Assembly (NCBI RefSeq): GCF_002082565.1
Contig: NZ_CP020562.1
Span: forward strand, 3,720,001-3,784,000
Origin: Halomonas sp. GT
GTDB lineage: Bacteria > Pseudomonadota > Gammaproteobacteria > Pseudomonadales > Halomonadaceae
DNA: 64,000 nucleotides
Direction of reading: 5' to 3'
Below the pieces are notes generated by a model, which did not search any database, was not told where the DNA came from, and saw nothing but the letters and a program-made list of their open reading frames with translations. Positions 17,000 to 25,344 of this stretch are shown one piece after another (positions within the stretch are counted from its first letter, which is position 1; the number at the start of each line of letters is the position of its first letter). The position numbers and the translations under genes are program-made.

Positions 17000-17955
17000 A
17001 TCCGCACCTCCTTGGTTGAGGGTGCATTGAGTTTCTTGTCGATAATCAATACCGATATGAGGATCGCGCCTAGAATCACCAGTACATAAAAAGCAGGCAC
17101 CTGCATTAAATTCATGCCGTTACGTAGAATGCCGATGGCAAGAACACCACCTAGGGTGCCGACAATACTGCCGTAGCCACCGGTCAGCTTGGTGCCACCT
17201 AAAACAACTGCGGTAATCACCCAAAGCTCGTAGTCACGCCCCAAATTCGGTGTCGCAGCACCCATCTGACTCGCTAGCATCACGCCCGCCAGTGCAGCAA
17301 AGAAGCCAACAATAATGAAATTGATCATCATGTGGCGCCCCAACCGAATCCCTGCATCTATCGAGGCTTCTGGGTTTCCGCCTACCGCAAAAGTGTTACG
17401 GCCATGGCCGGTTCGCGTTAGCACTAGATGCATGATCAATGTGCAAATCAGGAAGATAATGGCCAATACTGGAAAAGGTCCGATGGTGCTGGTACCAAAA
17501 TCAGAGAAGGCAAAATTCATCGCATAAAACGACTGCTCGCCGGTATATAGAAAAATCAGTCCCCTGATGCCCAACATGGCTCCTAGCGTCACGATGAAAG
17601 CATTTACACCGGTTTTCCATACAATTAGGCCATTGATCGCGCCCAGCAATATACCCGACCCAAGTGCCGCAAGAATTGCCAGCGTCATACTGATCTCTTG
17701 CAAACCTACCGCAAGCGAAGCGGCTAGCCCCAATATCGCGCCCACGGATAAATCGATGTTGCCGTTGATCATGACTAAGGTCATGCCCAATGCAATCAAG
17801 CCGATGGTGGAGGTCTGCACCAAAATGTTGGTGATATTGCCGAACGACAGGAAGTACTCCGACATAAAGCTGAAGAAAATAAAGAGAGCGATAACAAACA
17901 CCCAGATTGGCTGGATTTTTGTCCTGCCACGGAAGAACCCTTTAATTGACGTCAT
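16996..17955 (-). CDS. CUT2 ABC importer permease (RbsC-like), first copy
   Basis: 319 aa, about eight to ten membrane segments, with the family motifs GNIDLSVGAILGL (residues about 65-77) and VLGGTKLTGGYGSIVGTLGG near the C-terminal third. It is one of two non-identical permeases in this operon, implying a heterodimeric channel as in YtfT/YjfF. 16 bp after the second permease gene; coupled to the ATPase by a 4-base overlap. Confidence 0.9.
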   Translation of the reverse strand: MTSIKGFFRGRTKIQPIWVFVIALFIFFSFMSEYFLSFGNITNILVQTSTIGLIALGMTLVMINGNIDLSVGAILGLAASLAVGLQEISMTLAILAALGSGILLGAINGLIVWKTGVNAFIVTLGAMLGIRGLIFLYTGEQSFYAMNFAFSDFGTSTIGPFPVLAIIFLICTLIMHLVLTRTGHGRNTFAVGGNPEASIDAGIRLGRHMMINFIIVGFFAALAGVMLASQMGAATPNLGRDYELWVITAVVLGGTKLTGGYGSIVGTLGGVLAIGILRNGMNLMQVPAFYVLVILGAILISVLIIDKKLNAPSTKEVRI

Positions 17956-17971
17956 AGTGCATTCCTCCGCG

Positions 17972-18982
17972 TTATGAGTGGGTCGTGAACAAGCTCTTAC
18001 GCTTGTTAGCGAGATCCAGCCATACGGCCAGAATGATAATTACCCAGGTTACGATCCACTGGATGTAATAGGGATAACCCATCAACAGCAGCCCATTCTG
18101 GATAAAGCCCAAAATCAGCACGCCCACTACGGTTTTCCAGATACTGCCAGCGCCGCCCAATAAACTAGTGCCACCAAGAATGATGCCGGCCAGTACTAGC
18201 AGCTCATAACCTTGGCCAACATTGTTTTGGGAGCCCATGACTCGGGAGCCAAGTACTAGTGCCGCACATGCCACGCAGAACGCTGAAATCAGATAAGTAC
18301 TGAACACACACCAGTTCTTACGAATACCGGAGTAAACAGCGGCCATCGGATTACCACCTACAGCAAAGATGCGTCGCCCGTATCCTGTGTAGCTCATCAC
18401 CACTTGCACCAGAATGGCCAGCAAACCAAACAGCAGAATTGGAACGGCGATTCCTCCTAAATAGCCACGTCCAAAGAAGGCGAACCACGTCCCCTCTTGG
18501 TCGGCAATGTCAACGTTCTGACCACCGCTATAAATCAGCACAAACCCCTGAATCGCTGACAGCATAGCCAACGTCACAATGAGCGAATTAAGACGTAAAA
18601 AGCCGATCAAAATGCCATTCACGGCACCGATCATAAGCGTTAATGCAAACATCATGAGAATCGCATTGGTGGGGCCAACCTTGTCGTGTAAATCCACCAC
18701 CAATACTGTCGAGAACGACAGCATCGACCCCACGGAAAGATCCAAATTGCCGCCAATGATCACCACCGTGACACCGACTGCGATGATGCCAATAATGGAT
18801 GCCTGACGGATCACGGTCATGATGTTCGACTGGGAGAGAAACTGCTCAGAAAAGAACGAAAAAACGAACATGCCGAGCAGGAAAAAAATAAGAATCCCCT
18901 GAGCCGATAGAAAGCTCATTACGCCTGCCTTGCTAAGCTTTCCTGTCGGCAGCCTGGATTTTGATTGTTCTGCGGAAGCCAT
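17972..18982 (-). CDS. CUT2 ABC importer permease (RbsC-like), second copy
   Basis: 336 aa from the ATG at 18982 (AGGTGA about 8 bases upstream; a longer frame from 19066 adds 28 poorly conserved residues). Motifs GGNLDLSVGSMLSF and ILGGTSLLGGAGSIWKTVVG match its partner permease. A polar N-terminus of about 30 residues precedes the first membrane segment. It lies 171 bp downstream of the binding protein, with a hairpin in between that may lower expression relative to the binding protein. Confidence 0.9.
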   Translation of the reverse strand: MASAEQSKSRLPTGKLSKAGVMSFLSAQGILIFFLLGMFVFSFFSEQFLSQSNIMTVIRQASIIGIIAVGVTVVIIGGNLDLSVGSMLSFSTVLVVDLHDKVGPTNAILMMFALTLMIGAVNGILIGFLRLNSLIVTLAMLSAIQGFVLIYSGGQNVDIADQEGTWFAFFGRGYLGGIAVPILLFGLLAILVQVVMSYTGYGRRIFAVGGNPMAAVYSGIRKNWCVFSTYLISAFCVACAALVLGSRVMGSQNNVGQGYELLVLAGIILGGTSLLGGAGSIWKTVVGVLILGFIQNGLLLMGYPYYIQWIVTWVIIILAVWLDLANKRKSLFTTHS

Positions 18983-19075
18983 GCTAATCACCTGTATAAA
19001 ATCACCTTGGAAAGCACCGGTTAGCGCAATGGACAAGCGTGTCATCCATTGACGCTTACCGAGCACTCCGGCGCA

Positions 19076-19106
19076 GGAACCCTGCCTTCAGGCGCATGCT
19101 GGTTCC
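19076..19106 (-). promoter_or_regulatory. Intercistronic hairpin between binding protein and permease genes
   Basis: Arms GGAACC (19076-19081) and GGTTCC (19101-19106), with further internal pairing (GCAGG/CCTGC). Binding-protein/permease junctions in importer operons often carry such stems, which raise binding-protein mRNA relative to permease mRNA. No T-run. Confidence 0.4.
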
Positions 19107-19153
19107 CAGAGTCGACAAACTAAGCGCCTATCGCCCCAGGAGCATGCGTGATC

Positions 19154-20092
19154 TCAGAAAACGGGACGGTCAAATTCACTGACGTTGTCAGCGGTGATTT
19201 TGGGGGTCTCAAAGAAGTTCATCTTCGGCACTTCTTCGCCAGCTAATACGTCCAGGGCCGTTTGTAGTGCAGCTTCCGCATCATCTACAGGTGACTGATA
19301 GATAGAACCGTAATATTCACCACGCTCGATCGCGTCGTAACCAACGGCGAAATTAGTGGCGCCAATGAACACAATGTCATCGGCTCGGTCAGCACCTTTT
19401 GCAGCATTCAGTGCACCGACACCCATGTTGTCATCGCCAGAATAGACACCATCAATACGATCATATTTGGTTAGAAAATCTTCCATAACCCGCTGAGCTC
19501 GCTCACGATTCCAGTTACCAGGCTGCGTTTCCAGCAGCTCAACACCAGGGCAAGCTTCTGCAAGACGGTCCTCGAAACCGGTCGCACGCTCCATAGCAGT
19601 GGTATAACCCGGCTGACCAGCAATCTGAACGATCTGCCCTTCTCCTCCCAAGGCATCACACATCATTTCCGCAGACGAAATACCTTGCTGGACATTATCT
19701 GGGCCAGAGAAGGCAGCGATGAACTCGAGCCCTGCTTCAGCAATTTTAGAGTTAGTGACGACCACCGGAATGCCAGCATTATGTGCTTGGCGTATAGCCG
19801 GAATAACGGCCTGCCCATTGGTTGGCCAGATAATAATGGCGTCGACACGCTGCTGAATAAGATCCTGCATCTGACCAATCTGACGAGCGACATCACCACC
19901 GGCATCTAACACCACGATATCGACGTTGCCAGCCTTTTCAGCGGCGGCTTCAAACGCACTTTCATAAGTCGTTTGATAACTATCAACACCGACGTTGTTT
20001 TGGGTAATACCAATGCGATAAGTATCTTCAGCCTGCGCTGTCGTGATCGACATCATAATGACCGACGCGGCAATAGCGGTTTTCTTGAACAT
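19154..20092 (-). CDS. Periplasmic sugar-type (CUT2, RbsB-like) substrate-binding protein
   Basis: 312 aa starting at the ATG at 20092, with AGGAGA 8 bases upstream. N-terminal signal peptide of about 21 residues ending TTAQA-ED. The rest is a Peripla_BP_4-type two-lobe protein (GGDVARQIGQMQDLIQQRVD; IIIWPTNGQAVIPAI; GVYSGDDNMGVGALNA). It delivers the ligand to the two-permease ABC importer. First gene of the nine-gene operon. Its linkage to ring-cleavage genes suggests the ligand is not an ordinary sugar but perhaps a cyclic polyol, a glycosylated or amino-substituted ring, or a nucleoside-like compound (inference). Confidence 0.9.
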   Translation of the reverse strand: MFKKTAIAASVIMMSITTAQAEDTYRIGITQNNVGVDSYQTTYESAFEAAAEKAGNVDIVVLDAGGDVARQIGQMQDLIQQRVDAIIIWPTNGQAVIPAIRQAHNAGIPVVVTNSKIAEAGLEFIAAFSGPDNVQQGISSAEMMCDALGGEGQIVQIAGQPGYTTAMERATGFEDRLAEACPGVELLETQPGNWNRERAQRVMEDFLTKYDRIDGVYSGDDNMGVGALNAAKGADRADDIVFIGATNFAVGYDAIERGEYYGSIYQSPVDDAEAALQTALDVLAGEEVPKMNFFETPKITADNVSEFDRPVF

Positions 20093-20290
20093 TGCGTTTC
20101 TCCTAGCGTTTTTTAGTAATTGTTTTTTAGCCTGCAGGCTATGCAAGCCTGGGTTTGGAGCTTACTGCCGAGCTTTGTTCCGGCACAACGTGACCGAAGT
20201 ATAGAAATGACCAAACTGGTTATTTTGTTTTGTTACTTGAGCACGACGATAAGCAAGTCATTCATCAGCAAGGTCTTAGCAGAAAGGAAA

Positions 20291-20313
20291 GGAAGGAAGG
20301 AAGGAAGGAAGGA
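20291..20313. repeat. GGAA tetranucleotide repeat
   Basis: Five and three-quarter perfect GGAA units inside a longer purine-only stretch (20281-20318). It lies about 200 bp upstream of the binding-protein start. Tetranucleotide tracts can change length by slippage. Confidence 0.9.
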
Positions 20314-20338
20314 GAAAGATTACTAAACAGAACGACAA

Positions 20339-20359
20339 CGGCCTCTATCAAAGAGGCCG
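20339..20359 (-). terminator. Hairpin downstream of the small secreted peptide gene
   Basis: Perfect arms CGGCCTCT (20339-20346) and AGAGGCCG (20352-20359) with a 5-base loop. On the minus strand it is followed by a T-rich stretch (TTGTCGTTCTGTTT), consistent with termination of the transcript from 20585 or from further upstream. Confidence 0.6.
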
Positions 20360-20408
20360 CTGGGCATACACCTACTCTAAACGTTTAATAAAACCACGCC
20401 ATAGCGGC

Positions 20409-20585
20409 TTAACGATTTCGGACAGGCAGATCAGCCAAGGCATTGTGCCCAATAGCACCGCTGTGCTGCTGAGACGTTGATTCTGGATAAGCGATTTGAT
20501 TATCTTCACCCGAACCGCGCTCTGCTAATGCAACACCAGAGACCAGTGCAAGAGCGATGGCAGCGACGATGTTAATTACTTTCAT
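20409..20585 (-). CDS. Small secreted peptide, 58 aa, unknown
   Basis: Read directly from the minus strand. The product starts MKVINIVAAIALALVSGVAL and continues with a short polar mature part ending ADLPVRNR. The N terminus is a convincing signal peptide (Lys, hydrophobic core, cleavage near ALA-ER). The mature region is about 37 residues, has no Cys and carries NQIAYPESTSQQ. The Shine-Dalgarno sequence is weak (GTGAG). It lies 134 bp after the HIU-hydrolase-like gene, and three copies of a 12-13-bp repeat fill part of that gap. It may belong to the HprRS-linked secreted set. Function unknown. Confidence 0.6.
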   Translation of the reverse strand: MKVINIVAAIALALVSGVALAERGSGEDNQIAYPESTSQQHSGAIGHNALADLPVRNR

Positions 20586-20631
20586 GATTCATTCTCACTC
20601 GTTTTAATTGGTTAACTAATAAATTGATTTA

Positions 20632-20691
20632 TTAATAAATAGAGCAGTTAAGAGATAGCGTGGTTAATAAATAGAGTGCTTAATAAATAGA
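20632..20691. repeat. Three direct repeats TTAATAAATAGA
   Basis: Copies at 20632-20644, 20664-20676 (both with a final G) and 20680-20691. The start-to-start distances are 32 and 16 bp, multiples of the same step. They sit between the HIU-hydrolase-like gene and the small secreted peptide gene. Confidence 0.75.
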
Positions 20692-20719
20692 ACAACTCAT
20701 CAATGATTGCTCCGTAACC

Positions 20720-21130
20720 TTAATTCCCACGGTACGTTGAGTAGCCGTAGGGGCTAAGTAGTAGCGGAATGTGGTAGTGCTGATCGGCCTCTTCCACGAC
20801 GAAAGGTACTGGCACATTGGGAAAAAACGTCGCGGTGTCATTCGCTTCAAACCATTCACCGGTTTCAAACGTGACACGGTAAGTGCCAGGCAAGAACGCT
20901 TCACCAGCGGGATAAAGGGCTGATACACGGCCTGCATCGTCGGTAGTTGCCGTTGCCAGCAATTCCCAGCCCGTATCGGTATGGCGCTCAAGCCCCACAT
21001 CAACGCCAGGAGAGGGCTGGCCGTTCTGAATATTGAGGACATGAACACTCAGCGGGTTATCAGCCGCCAGTGCTGTGGCAGCAACACTGCTAAGAGCAAT
21101 ACCGGCAAAAAAAGCAGACAATCGTTTCAT
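20720..21130 (-). CDS. hiuH: Exported transthyretin-like protein / 5-hydroxyisourate hydrolase
   Basis: 136 aa. Signal peptide of about 22 residues (cleavage near ALA-AD), then a transthyretin-like domain: LSVHVLNIQNGQPSPGVDV at the mature N-terminus, with the conserved His and the Arg in LERHTDTGW, HYHIPLLLSPYGYSTYRGN at the C-terminus. The YRGN ending corresponds to the YRGS hallmark of HIU hydrolases, with Asn replacing the final Ser. The enzyme hydrolyses 5-hydroxyisourate made from urate; in E. coli the periplasmic version is linked to HprRS. Here it is 47 bp after an HbpS-like gene and near an HprRS-like pair, the same association. Confidence 0.85.
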   Translation of the reverse strand: MKRLSAFFAGIALSSVAATALAADNPLSVHVLNIQNGQPSPGVDVGLERHTDTGWELLATATTDDAGRVSALYPAGEAFLPGTYRVTFETGEWFEANDTATFFPNVPVPFVVEEADQHYHIPLLLSPYGYSTYRGN

Positions 21131-21177
21131 AACAACATCCTTTTAGGGTGATAGGAGTAAAGTGGTCTTTGTGGGAT

Positions 21178-21669
21178 TTACTGCGGTATCACGCTGTTGA
21201 TAGCCGTTAGGGCACAGCCTTCGTCGATGGCAGAACCACCCGCCCCGGCAACACCAAGGGCGCCAATTAGTTCACCCTCGATTCGGAGCGGCACACCGCC
21301 CCCCAACAGCAGCAATTCATCCAACGTGTTTAGGTTTGCCGACTCAGGGTCTTGGCGAGCATGTTCAGATAACGCGCGACTGGTACTGCCCGTCGACAAC
21401 GATGTAAATGCTTTGCGTTGGGCGGCCAACGTGTTGTGGGGGCCGATGTTGTCATCGCGTTGCAGAGCAACCAGATTGCCACCACGATCTACTGCGGCGA
21501 CTACCGCAGTGCGGCCATCGGCATGACACGCTTCCAAGGTGGCATTCACTAAGCGATTAGCCAGATCCAGTGACAGTGTCTGCTGCTGGAGCGGCCCGGT
21601 ATCGGCAAGTACGCTACCGGCCAACAAGACAGCGCCAAGCAGAGGCAGGCGAGCACGTCGTGATGTCAT
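21178..21669 (-). CDS. Secreted HbpS/GlcG-family heme-binding-like protein
   Basis: 163 aa from the ATG at 21669 (AAGGAG 6 bases upstream; longer frame to 21699 rejected). Signal peptide of about 22 residues (LLGAVLLAGSVLA-DT). The mature part is the GlcG/HbpS fold: VVAAVDRGGNLVALQRDDNI, AFTSLSTGSTS, LLLLGGGVPLRI, GALGVAGAGGSAIDEGCA. In Streptomyces, HbpS binds heme and modulates the SenS-SenR two-component system. Here it is divergent from an OmpR/HK pair, so an accessory sensory role is possible but inferred. It probably shares a transcript with hiuH. Confidence 0.82.
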   Translation of the reverse strand: MTSRRARLPLLGAVLLAGSVLADTGPLQQQTLSLDLANRLVNATLEACHADGRTAVVAAVDRGGNLVALQRDDNIGPHNTLAAQRKAFTSLSTGSTSRALSEHARQDPESANLNTLDELLLLGGGVPLRIEGELIGALGVAGAGGSAIDEGCALTAINSVIPQ

Positions 21670-21735
21670 GAAAGTCTCCTTATCAAGTGATGGCATCATC
21701 CTGACAGCTCGACCTCGTCAAACACCTGACGGCAG

Positions 21736-21753
21736 CATTACAGATTTGTAATG
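21736..21753. promoter_or_regulatory. Perfect palindrome, probable HprR/CusR-type response regulator box
   Basis: CATTACAGATTTGTAATG: 7-bp arms CATTACA/TGTAATG with a 4-bp centre. It lies between the divergent HbpS-like and response-regulator genes. From memory, the HprR/CusR family binds ATTACA/TGTAAT-like palindromes of this size, so this fits the neighbouring regulator. Confidence 0.75.
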
Positions 21754-21804
21754 TGAAAAAGCGTCCGATCCGGCTACTCTGTGTCGATTTCGCGGGGTGA
21801 CTGT

Positions 21805-22476
21805 ATGCGTATCCTGATAGTAGAAGACGAGCAAAAAACCGCTGATTACCTGAGCAGAGGGCTTGGTGAATCGGGCTATGCTGTTGAGGTAGCTCGCGAT
21901 GGATACGATGCACAGCACTACATTGAAGAGTGCGAATTCGACTTGATCATCCTTGATGTCATGCTGCCCGGCCTTGACGGCTGGCAGTTGCTACAACTGG
22001 TCCGCCAGCGAAGTCAGGTACCGGTGCTTTTTCTGACCGCGCGCGATGCCGTAGAGTATCGCGTCAAGGGGCTGGAACTGGGCGCAGACGATTACTTAGT
22101 CAAGCCCTTCTCGTTTGTCGAACTATTAGCCCGAGTACGTACGCTGTTACGCCGCAGCCCGCCTCGAGAGAGAGAGCATTTTCGCGTAGCCGATTTAGCA
22201 ATGGATGTTTTGCGCCGCAGAGTCACCCGCCAGGGCGAGCGACTTGCACTCACCAACAAAGAATTTGCGCTTTTAGAGCTGTTTCTCGACCGGGAAGGCG
22301 AAGTGCTATCACGTACCTATATTGCTTCTCGGGTTTGGCAGATGAACTTTGACAGCGATACCAACGTCGTCGAAGTAGCTGTGCGGCGACTTCGCGCTAA
22401 AGTCGACGACCCCTTTCCCACTAAACTAATCCACACCGAGCGTGGCATGGGCTATGTGCTTGAGGATCGTTCCTAA
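21805..22476 (+). CDS. OmpR-family response regulator, HprR/CusR-like
   Basis: 223 aa. Receiver domain (about 1-115) with acidic pocket EDE (8-10), phospho-acceptor Asp in [14 protein letters not shown] (about residue 51) and the Lys in [12 protein letters not shown]; then a winged-helix trans_reg_C domain (about 125-220). The ATG at 21805 is the natural start of the receiver ([10 protein letters not shown]); the frame opens at a GTG at 21781. The stop overlaps the kinase start (TAATG). It belongs to the heavy-metal/oxidant subgroup (CusR, IrlR, HprR), and the nearby hiuH favours an HprR role. Confidence 0.88.
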   Translation: MRILIVEDEQKTADYLSRGLGESGYAVEVARDGYDAQHYIEECEFDLIILDVMLPGLDGWQLLQLVRQRSQVPVLFLTARDAVEYRVKGLELGADDYLVKPFSFVELLARVRTLLRRSPPREREHFRVADLAMDVLRRRVTRQGERLALTNKEFALLELFLDREGEVLSRTYIASRVWQMNFDSDTNVVEVAVRRLRAKVDDPFPTKLIHTERGMGYVLEDRS

Positions 22477-23849
22477 TGCCAGCATTAAACTCTCTAGCAA
22501 CGCGCCTATCGCTACTTTTTGCCCTTGTCAGCACACTACTGCTGGGAAGTATCGGCACCTATCTCTACCATTCGTTAACCCGTGAAATAGCATGGCGTGA
22601 TGACCAAATGCTGCATGGACGCCTGGAGCGTATGGAGGCGCTGCTTGACGATAGCGAAAGTATCGCGATGCTTCACCAGCGCCCTCAGCTCTATGCCAAC
22701 ATGCTAGGCAATCGCGACAGCCTGCTGTGGGTACTTGATAGCGAAGGAAAGGTGCTCATTGAGGTTAATCCCAGCAATGTGCCCGTGCCGACACTGCCAA
22801 TGACGCCATCCGTTCGCTTTAGTGATATGCCTGAATCAATCCAGGCGAGACTGGCATGGCACACTCTTGAACAAAATGGCCAGCCATTAACCCTGGTCGC
22901 AGGCAAGCTGTTAAATGAGCGAAATCAGATGCTCGCTGCCTATCGGCTCAAACTATGGGTGGCATTAGTGACTGGCGCATTCCTGGCTTTTTTGCTTGGC
23001 TGGGGGGTCAGCCGACAGGGACTTCAACCGCTGCGCCGTCTGGCAGAACAGACCAATCGCATTGACATCCGCCAATTGGATCGACGCTTGAACGTGACTG
23101 GGGAAACGGAAGAGATCAACCGTCTTAGCCAAGGCCTGAACCGTATGCTGGGTCGATTAGAAGAAGGCTTCTCACAACTCTCTCGCCACTCAGCCGATAT
23201 GGCTCATGAGTTGCGCACCCCCTTAACCAATTTATTAGGGCAAACACAACATACGTTGCGCCGGGAAAGAAGTAATTTGGAATATCGCCAGGTACTTGAA
23301 TCGAATATCGAAGAGTATGAGCGCTTATCAAGAATGATCGACAGCCTGCTATTCCTAGCCCGTACTGAAAGCCCATCAAGTGATATTTCCAAGGAGCGCG
23401 TCGATATCAGTGAGCTAGTCACCCAGCTATGTGATTACTTCGAGGGCATGGCGGAAGACGACAACCGCACGTTGATAAATCACACTAGTGGTAGCGTACT
23501 TGCCAACTGCGATCTATTGCGCACGGCATTAGCCAATCTAATCGCTAATGCCCTACGCCATGGACGTTCAGGAACACCTATCCGTATTTATACCAAAAAC
23601 GTTGAAAACCAAATTGAGTTACACATTCATAATCATGGGCCTGTCATCTCACCAGACGATCTGTCAAGAGTGTTTGAACGGTTCTATCGCTGCGATCCAG
23701 CACGAAGCGGAGTGGCAGGCTCAGGCGGCTTAGGACTAGCCATTGTTCGCTCAATTGCTCAGTGGCATAAAGGTGACGTGCGGGTCGAAAGCGATGTCGA
23801 AAAAGGCACTACCTTTACGCTCTTACTCAGCATTAACGACACGCACTGA
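22476..23849 (+). CDS. Membrane sensor histidine kinase, HprS/CusS-like
   Basis: 457 aa. Membrane segments at about 10-30 and 158-178 enclose a periplasmic sensor of about 125 residues; HAMP (about 180-235); HisKA with HELRTPLTNLLGQTQ (phospho-His near 246); HATPase with NLIANALRHG (N box), a shortened D box region, and GSGGLGLAIVRSI (G box). Coupled by one base to the response regulator. Metal, HOCl or H2O2 sensing are the known options in this subgroup; the periplasmic part has no Cys that I could see, so copper/silver sensing is not specifically supported. Confidence 0.88.
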   Translation: MPALNSLATRLSLLFALVSTLLLGSIGTYLYHSLTREIAWRDDQMLHGRLERMEALLDDSESIAMLHQRPQLYANMLGNRDSLLWVLDSEGKVLIEVNPSNVPVPTLPMTPSVRFSDMPESIQARLAWHTLEQNGQPLTLVAGKLLNERNQMLAAYRLKLWVALVTGAFLAFLLGWGVSRQGLQPLRRLAEQTNRIDIRQLDRRLNVTGETEEINRLSQGLNRMLGRLEEGFSQLSRHSADMAHELRTPLTNLLGQTQHTLRRERSNLEYRQVLESNIEEYERLSRMIDSLLFLARTESPSSDISKERVDISELVTQLCDYFEGMAEDDNRTLINHTSGSVLANCDLLRTALANLIANALRHGRSGTPIRIYTKNVENQIELHIHNHGPVISPDDLSRVFERFYRCDPARSGVAGSGGLGLAIVRSIAQWHKGDVRVESDVEKGTTFTLLLSINDTH

Positions 23850-24028
23850 TACGGTTACGGATTTCTTACTTAACACACTCACTTATTTTTGTGATCGCTT
23901 AGTATTATCTAAAAAATAACAACTATCAGCCTCACACAAACTAACGTTTGCTTAAGTTACTTTTTAATAAATTACGCTATAGTTTGCTGTAGTGCTTGAT
24001 AACTCCTATCTGATTTGAGAGAGAATAT

Positions 24029-25186
24029 ATGATGCTACGTCTTTCTAAACCTCGTTTAGCGCCGCTATGTATCGCCGTTGCCAGTATCGCCATAGCACCC
24101 ACCGTATCTGCTTGCACTTCCCTTCTCTATAGCGACGCAAATGATCACTACTATGCGGGCCGCACCATGGAATTGCCCATGGAATTACCTTACAAGGTAT
24201 CTTACTTTCCTGAAGGCACTACCTTTGGTTCGCAAGCTGACAAACATCATGCACTGGACTTTACTGGTCAAAACGCATTTGTAGCGATTAGCGTACCTGA
24301 CCCAGTTTCAGGAGACGTAAAAGTAGCAGAAGGACTTAATGACAAAGGCCTAACATTTAGCGTGCTGGCATTCGCGAGTACAGAAGGTCCCGTAGATATG
24401 GTCGACAACACACAAGCAGTGCTAGCCGCTATCGACTTAGGTGCCTGGACGCTTTCTCAGTTTGATACAGTTGACGAAGTCAAACAGGCATTAGAAGAAC
24501 AGCCTGTATTAGTCACTTCATTACTACCCCATGGGTTACTAAAAACACCGTTCCATTACACCCTGCACGACGCTACGGGTAATTCAATTGTGATCGAGTT
24601 TGCTAACGGTGAACAAAATATTATTGATAACCCGCTAGGTGTTATGACGAATGGGCCAGAATTTTCCTGGCATATGACTAACCTGAACAACTACACATTT
24701 TTAAGCAACATTGATCAATCAAAATTGGAGCTTAATGGGGTCACACTCACCCAACCTGATTCAGGCATCGCCACTGCTGGGCTCCCCGCTTCAAACACAT
24801 CAGTTGGCCGCTTTGTACGCGCCGTTTACTATTCTCAGTTTTCCGAAAAAGCGGAAGATGCTGATAATGCAATCACCACGCTGGCGCATGTAATGAATAA
24901 TTTTGACCGTCCGCGCGGCATTACTATCGACAACCGTTTCCATGATTCTATTGAAAACATTGCGGCCCCAGGCGTTAACAATAATCGCATCTACACGTCT
25001 GAGTACACCTCCTGGACGTCATTGATTGACCTCCAGCAACGGCACTTCCACATACGCTCTTACGACAGCCTTAACTATATTCATTTCGATTTAGATGAGC
25101 TAACTGATATTGATGAAATACGGCACGTCGAACTTAAAGATGTTGTTCATGGCCCACAAGATGCCACCGCATCCTTACGTCAATAA
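24029..25186 (+). CDS. Exported choloylglycine hydrolase-family (Ntn) linear amide hydrolase
   Basis: 385 aa. The signal peptide ends VSA, placing Cys29 at the start of the mature protein, the Ntn nucleophile. AGRTMELPMELP (with the conserved Arg) and a late NFDRPRGIT segment match penicillin V acylase/bile-salt hydrolase/AHL acylase relatives. It would cleave an amide bond in the periplasm, possibly penicillin V, N-acyl homoserine lactones or conjugated acyl amino acids. A standalone gene, about 180 bp after the kinase, somewhat richer in A+T than its left neighbours. The acceptor specificity is not predictable here. Confidence 0.85.
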   Translation: MMLRLSKPRLAPLCIAVASIAIAPTVSACTSLLYSDANDHYYAGRTMELPMELPYKVSYFPEGTTFGSQADKHHALDFTGQNAFVAISVPDPVSGDVKVAEGLNDKGLTFSVLAFASTEGPVDMVDNTQAVLAAIDLGAWTLSQFDTVDEVKQALEEQPVLVTSLLPHGLLKTPFHYTLHDATGNSIVIEFANGEQNIIDNPLGVMTNGPEFSWHMTNLNNYTFLSNIDQSKLELNGVTLTQPDSGIATAGLPASNTSVGRFVRAVYYSQFSEKAEDADNAITTLAHVMNNFDRPRGITIDNRFHDSIENIAAPGVNNNRIYTSEYTSWTSLIDLQQRHFHIRSYDSLNYIHFDLDELTDIDEIRHVELKDVVHGPQDATASLRQ

Positions 25187-25278
25187 GCAATTCTTTGAAA
25201 AACTTAATTCGATAAAAATACGTTTATAAACAAAAGACTAGATAATAAAAACATACTAAGCCGTTATGCTAATCGTCC

Positions 25279-25305
25279 AGGGCAAGAGCTAGCACCTCTT
25301 GCCCT
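25279..25305. terminator. Hairpin between convergent genes
   Basis: Perfect 10-bp arms AGGGCAAGAG (25279-25288) and CTCTTGCCCT (25296-25305) with a 7-base loop, between the acylase and the RsbQ-like gene. No T-run on either side. Confidence 0.6.
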
Positions 25306-25344
25306 GCAAGCTCTAACTAACCTGCGACATGTTCTACTCAAACG

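Larger units (their letters stand above)
20093..20408. other. Intergenic region upstream of the ABC/hydroxyquinol operon
   Basis: About 316 bp holding the operon promoter, a GGAA microsatellite (20291-20313) and a terminator-like hairpin for the small gene coming from the right (20339-20359). No credible ORF seen. Confidence 0.6.

Noticed and set aside
20281..20318. GGAA purine tract as part of a coding sequence
   Set aside because: A 68-codon plus-strand frame runs through it (20120-20326), but its sequence is dominated by the repeat and the rest lies in promoter DNA without a start signal.
20632..20691. TTAATAAATAGA repeats as a CRISPR array
   Set aside because: Only three copies, units of 12-13 bp, A+T-only simple sequence and unequal spacing (32 and 16 bp); no cas genes.
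22476..23849. Calling the kinase a copper sensor (CusS)
   Set aside because: No cus or cop efflux genes nearby, and no obvious metal-binding Cys/Met/His cluster in the periplasmic segment; hiuH adjacency points to HprS instead.
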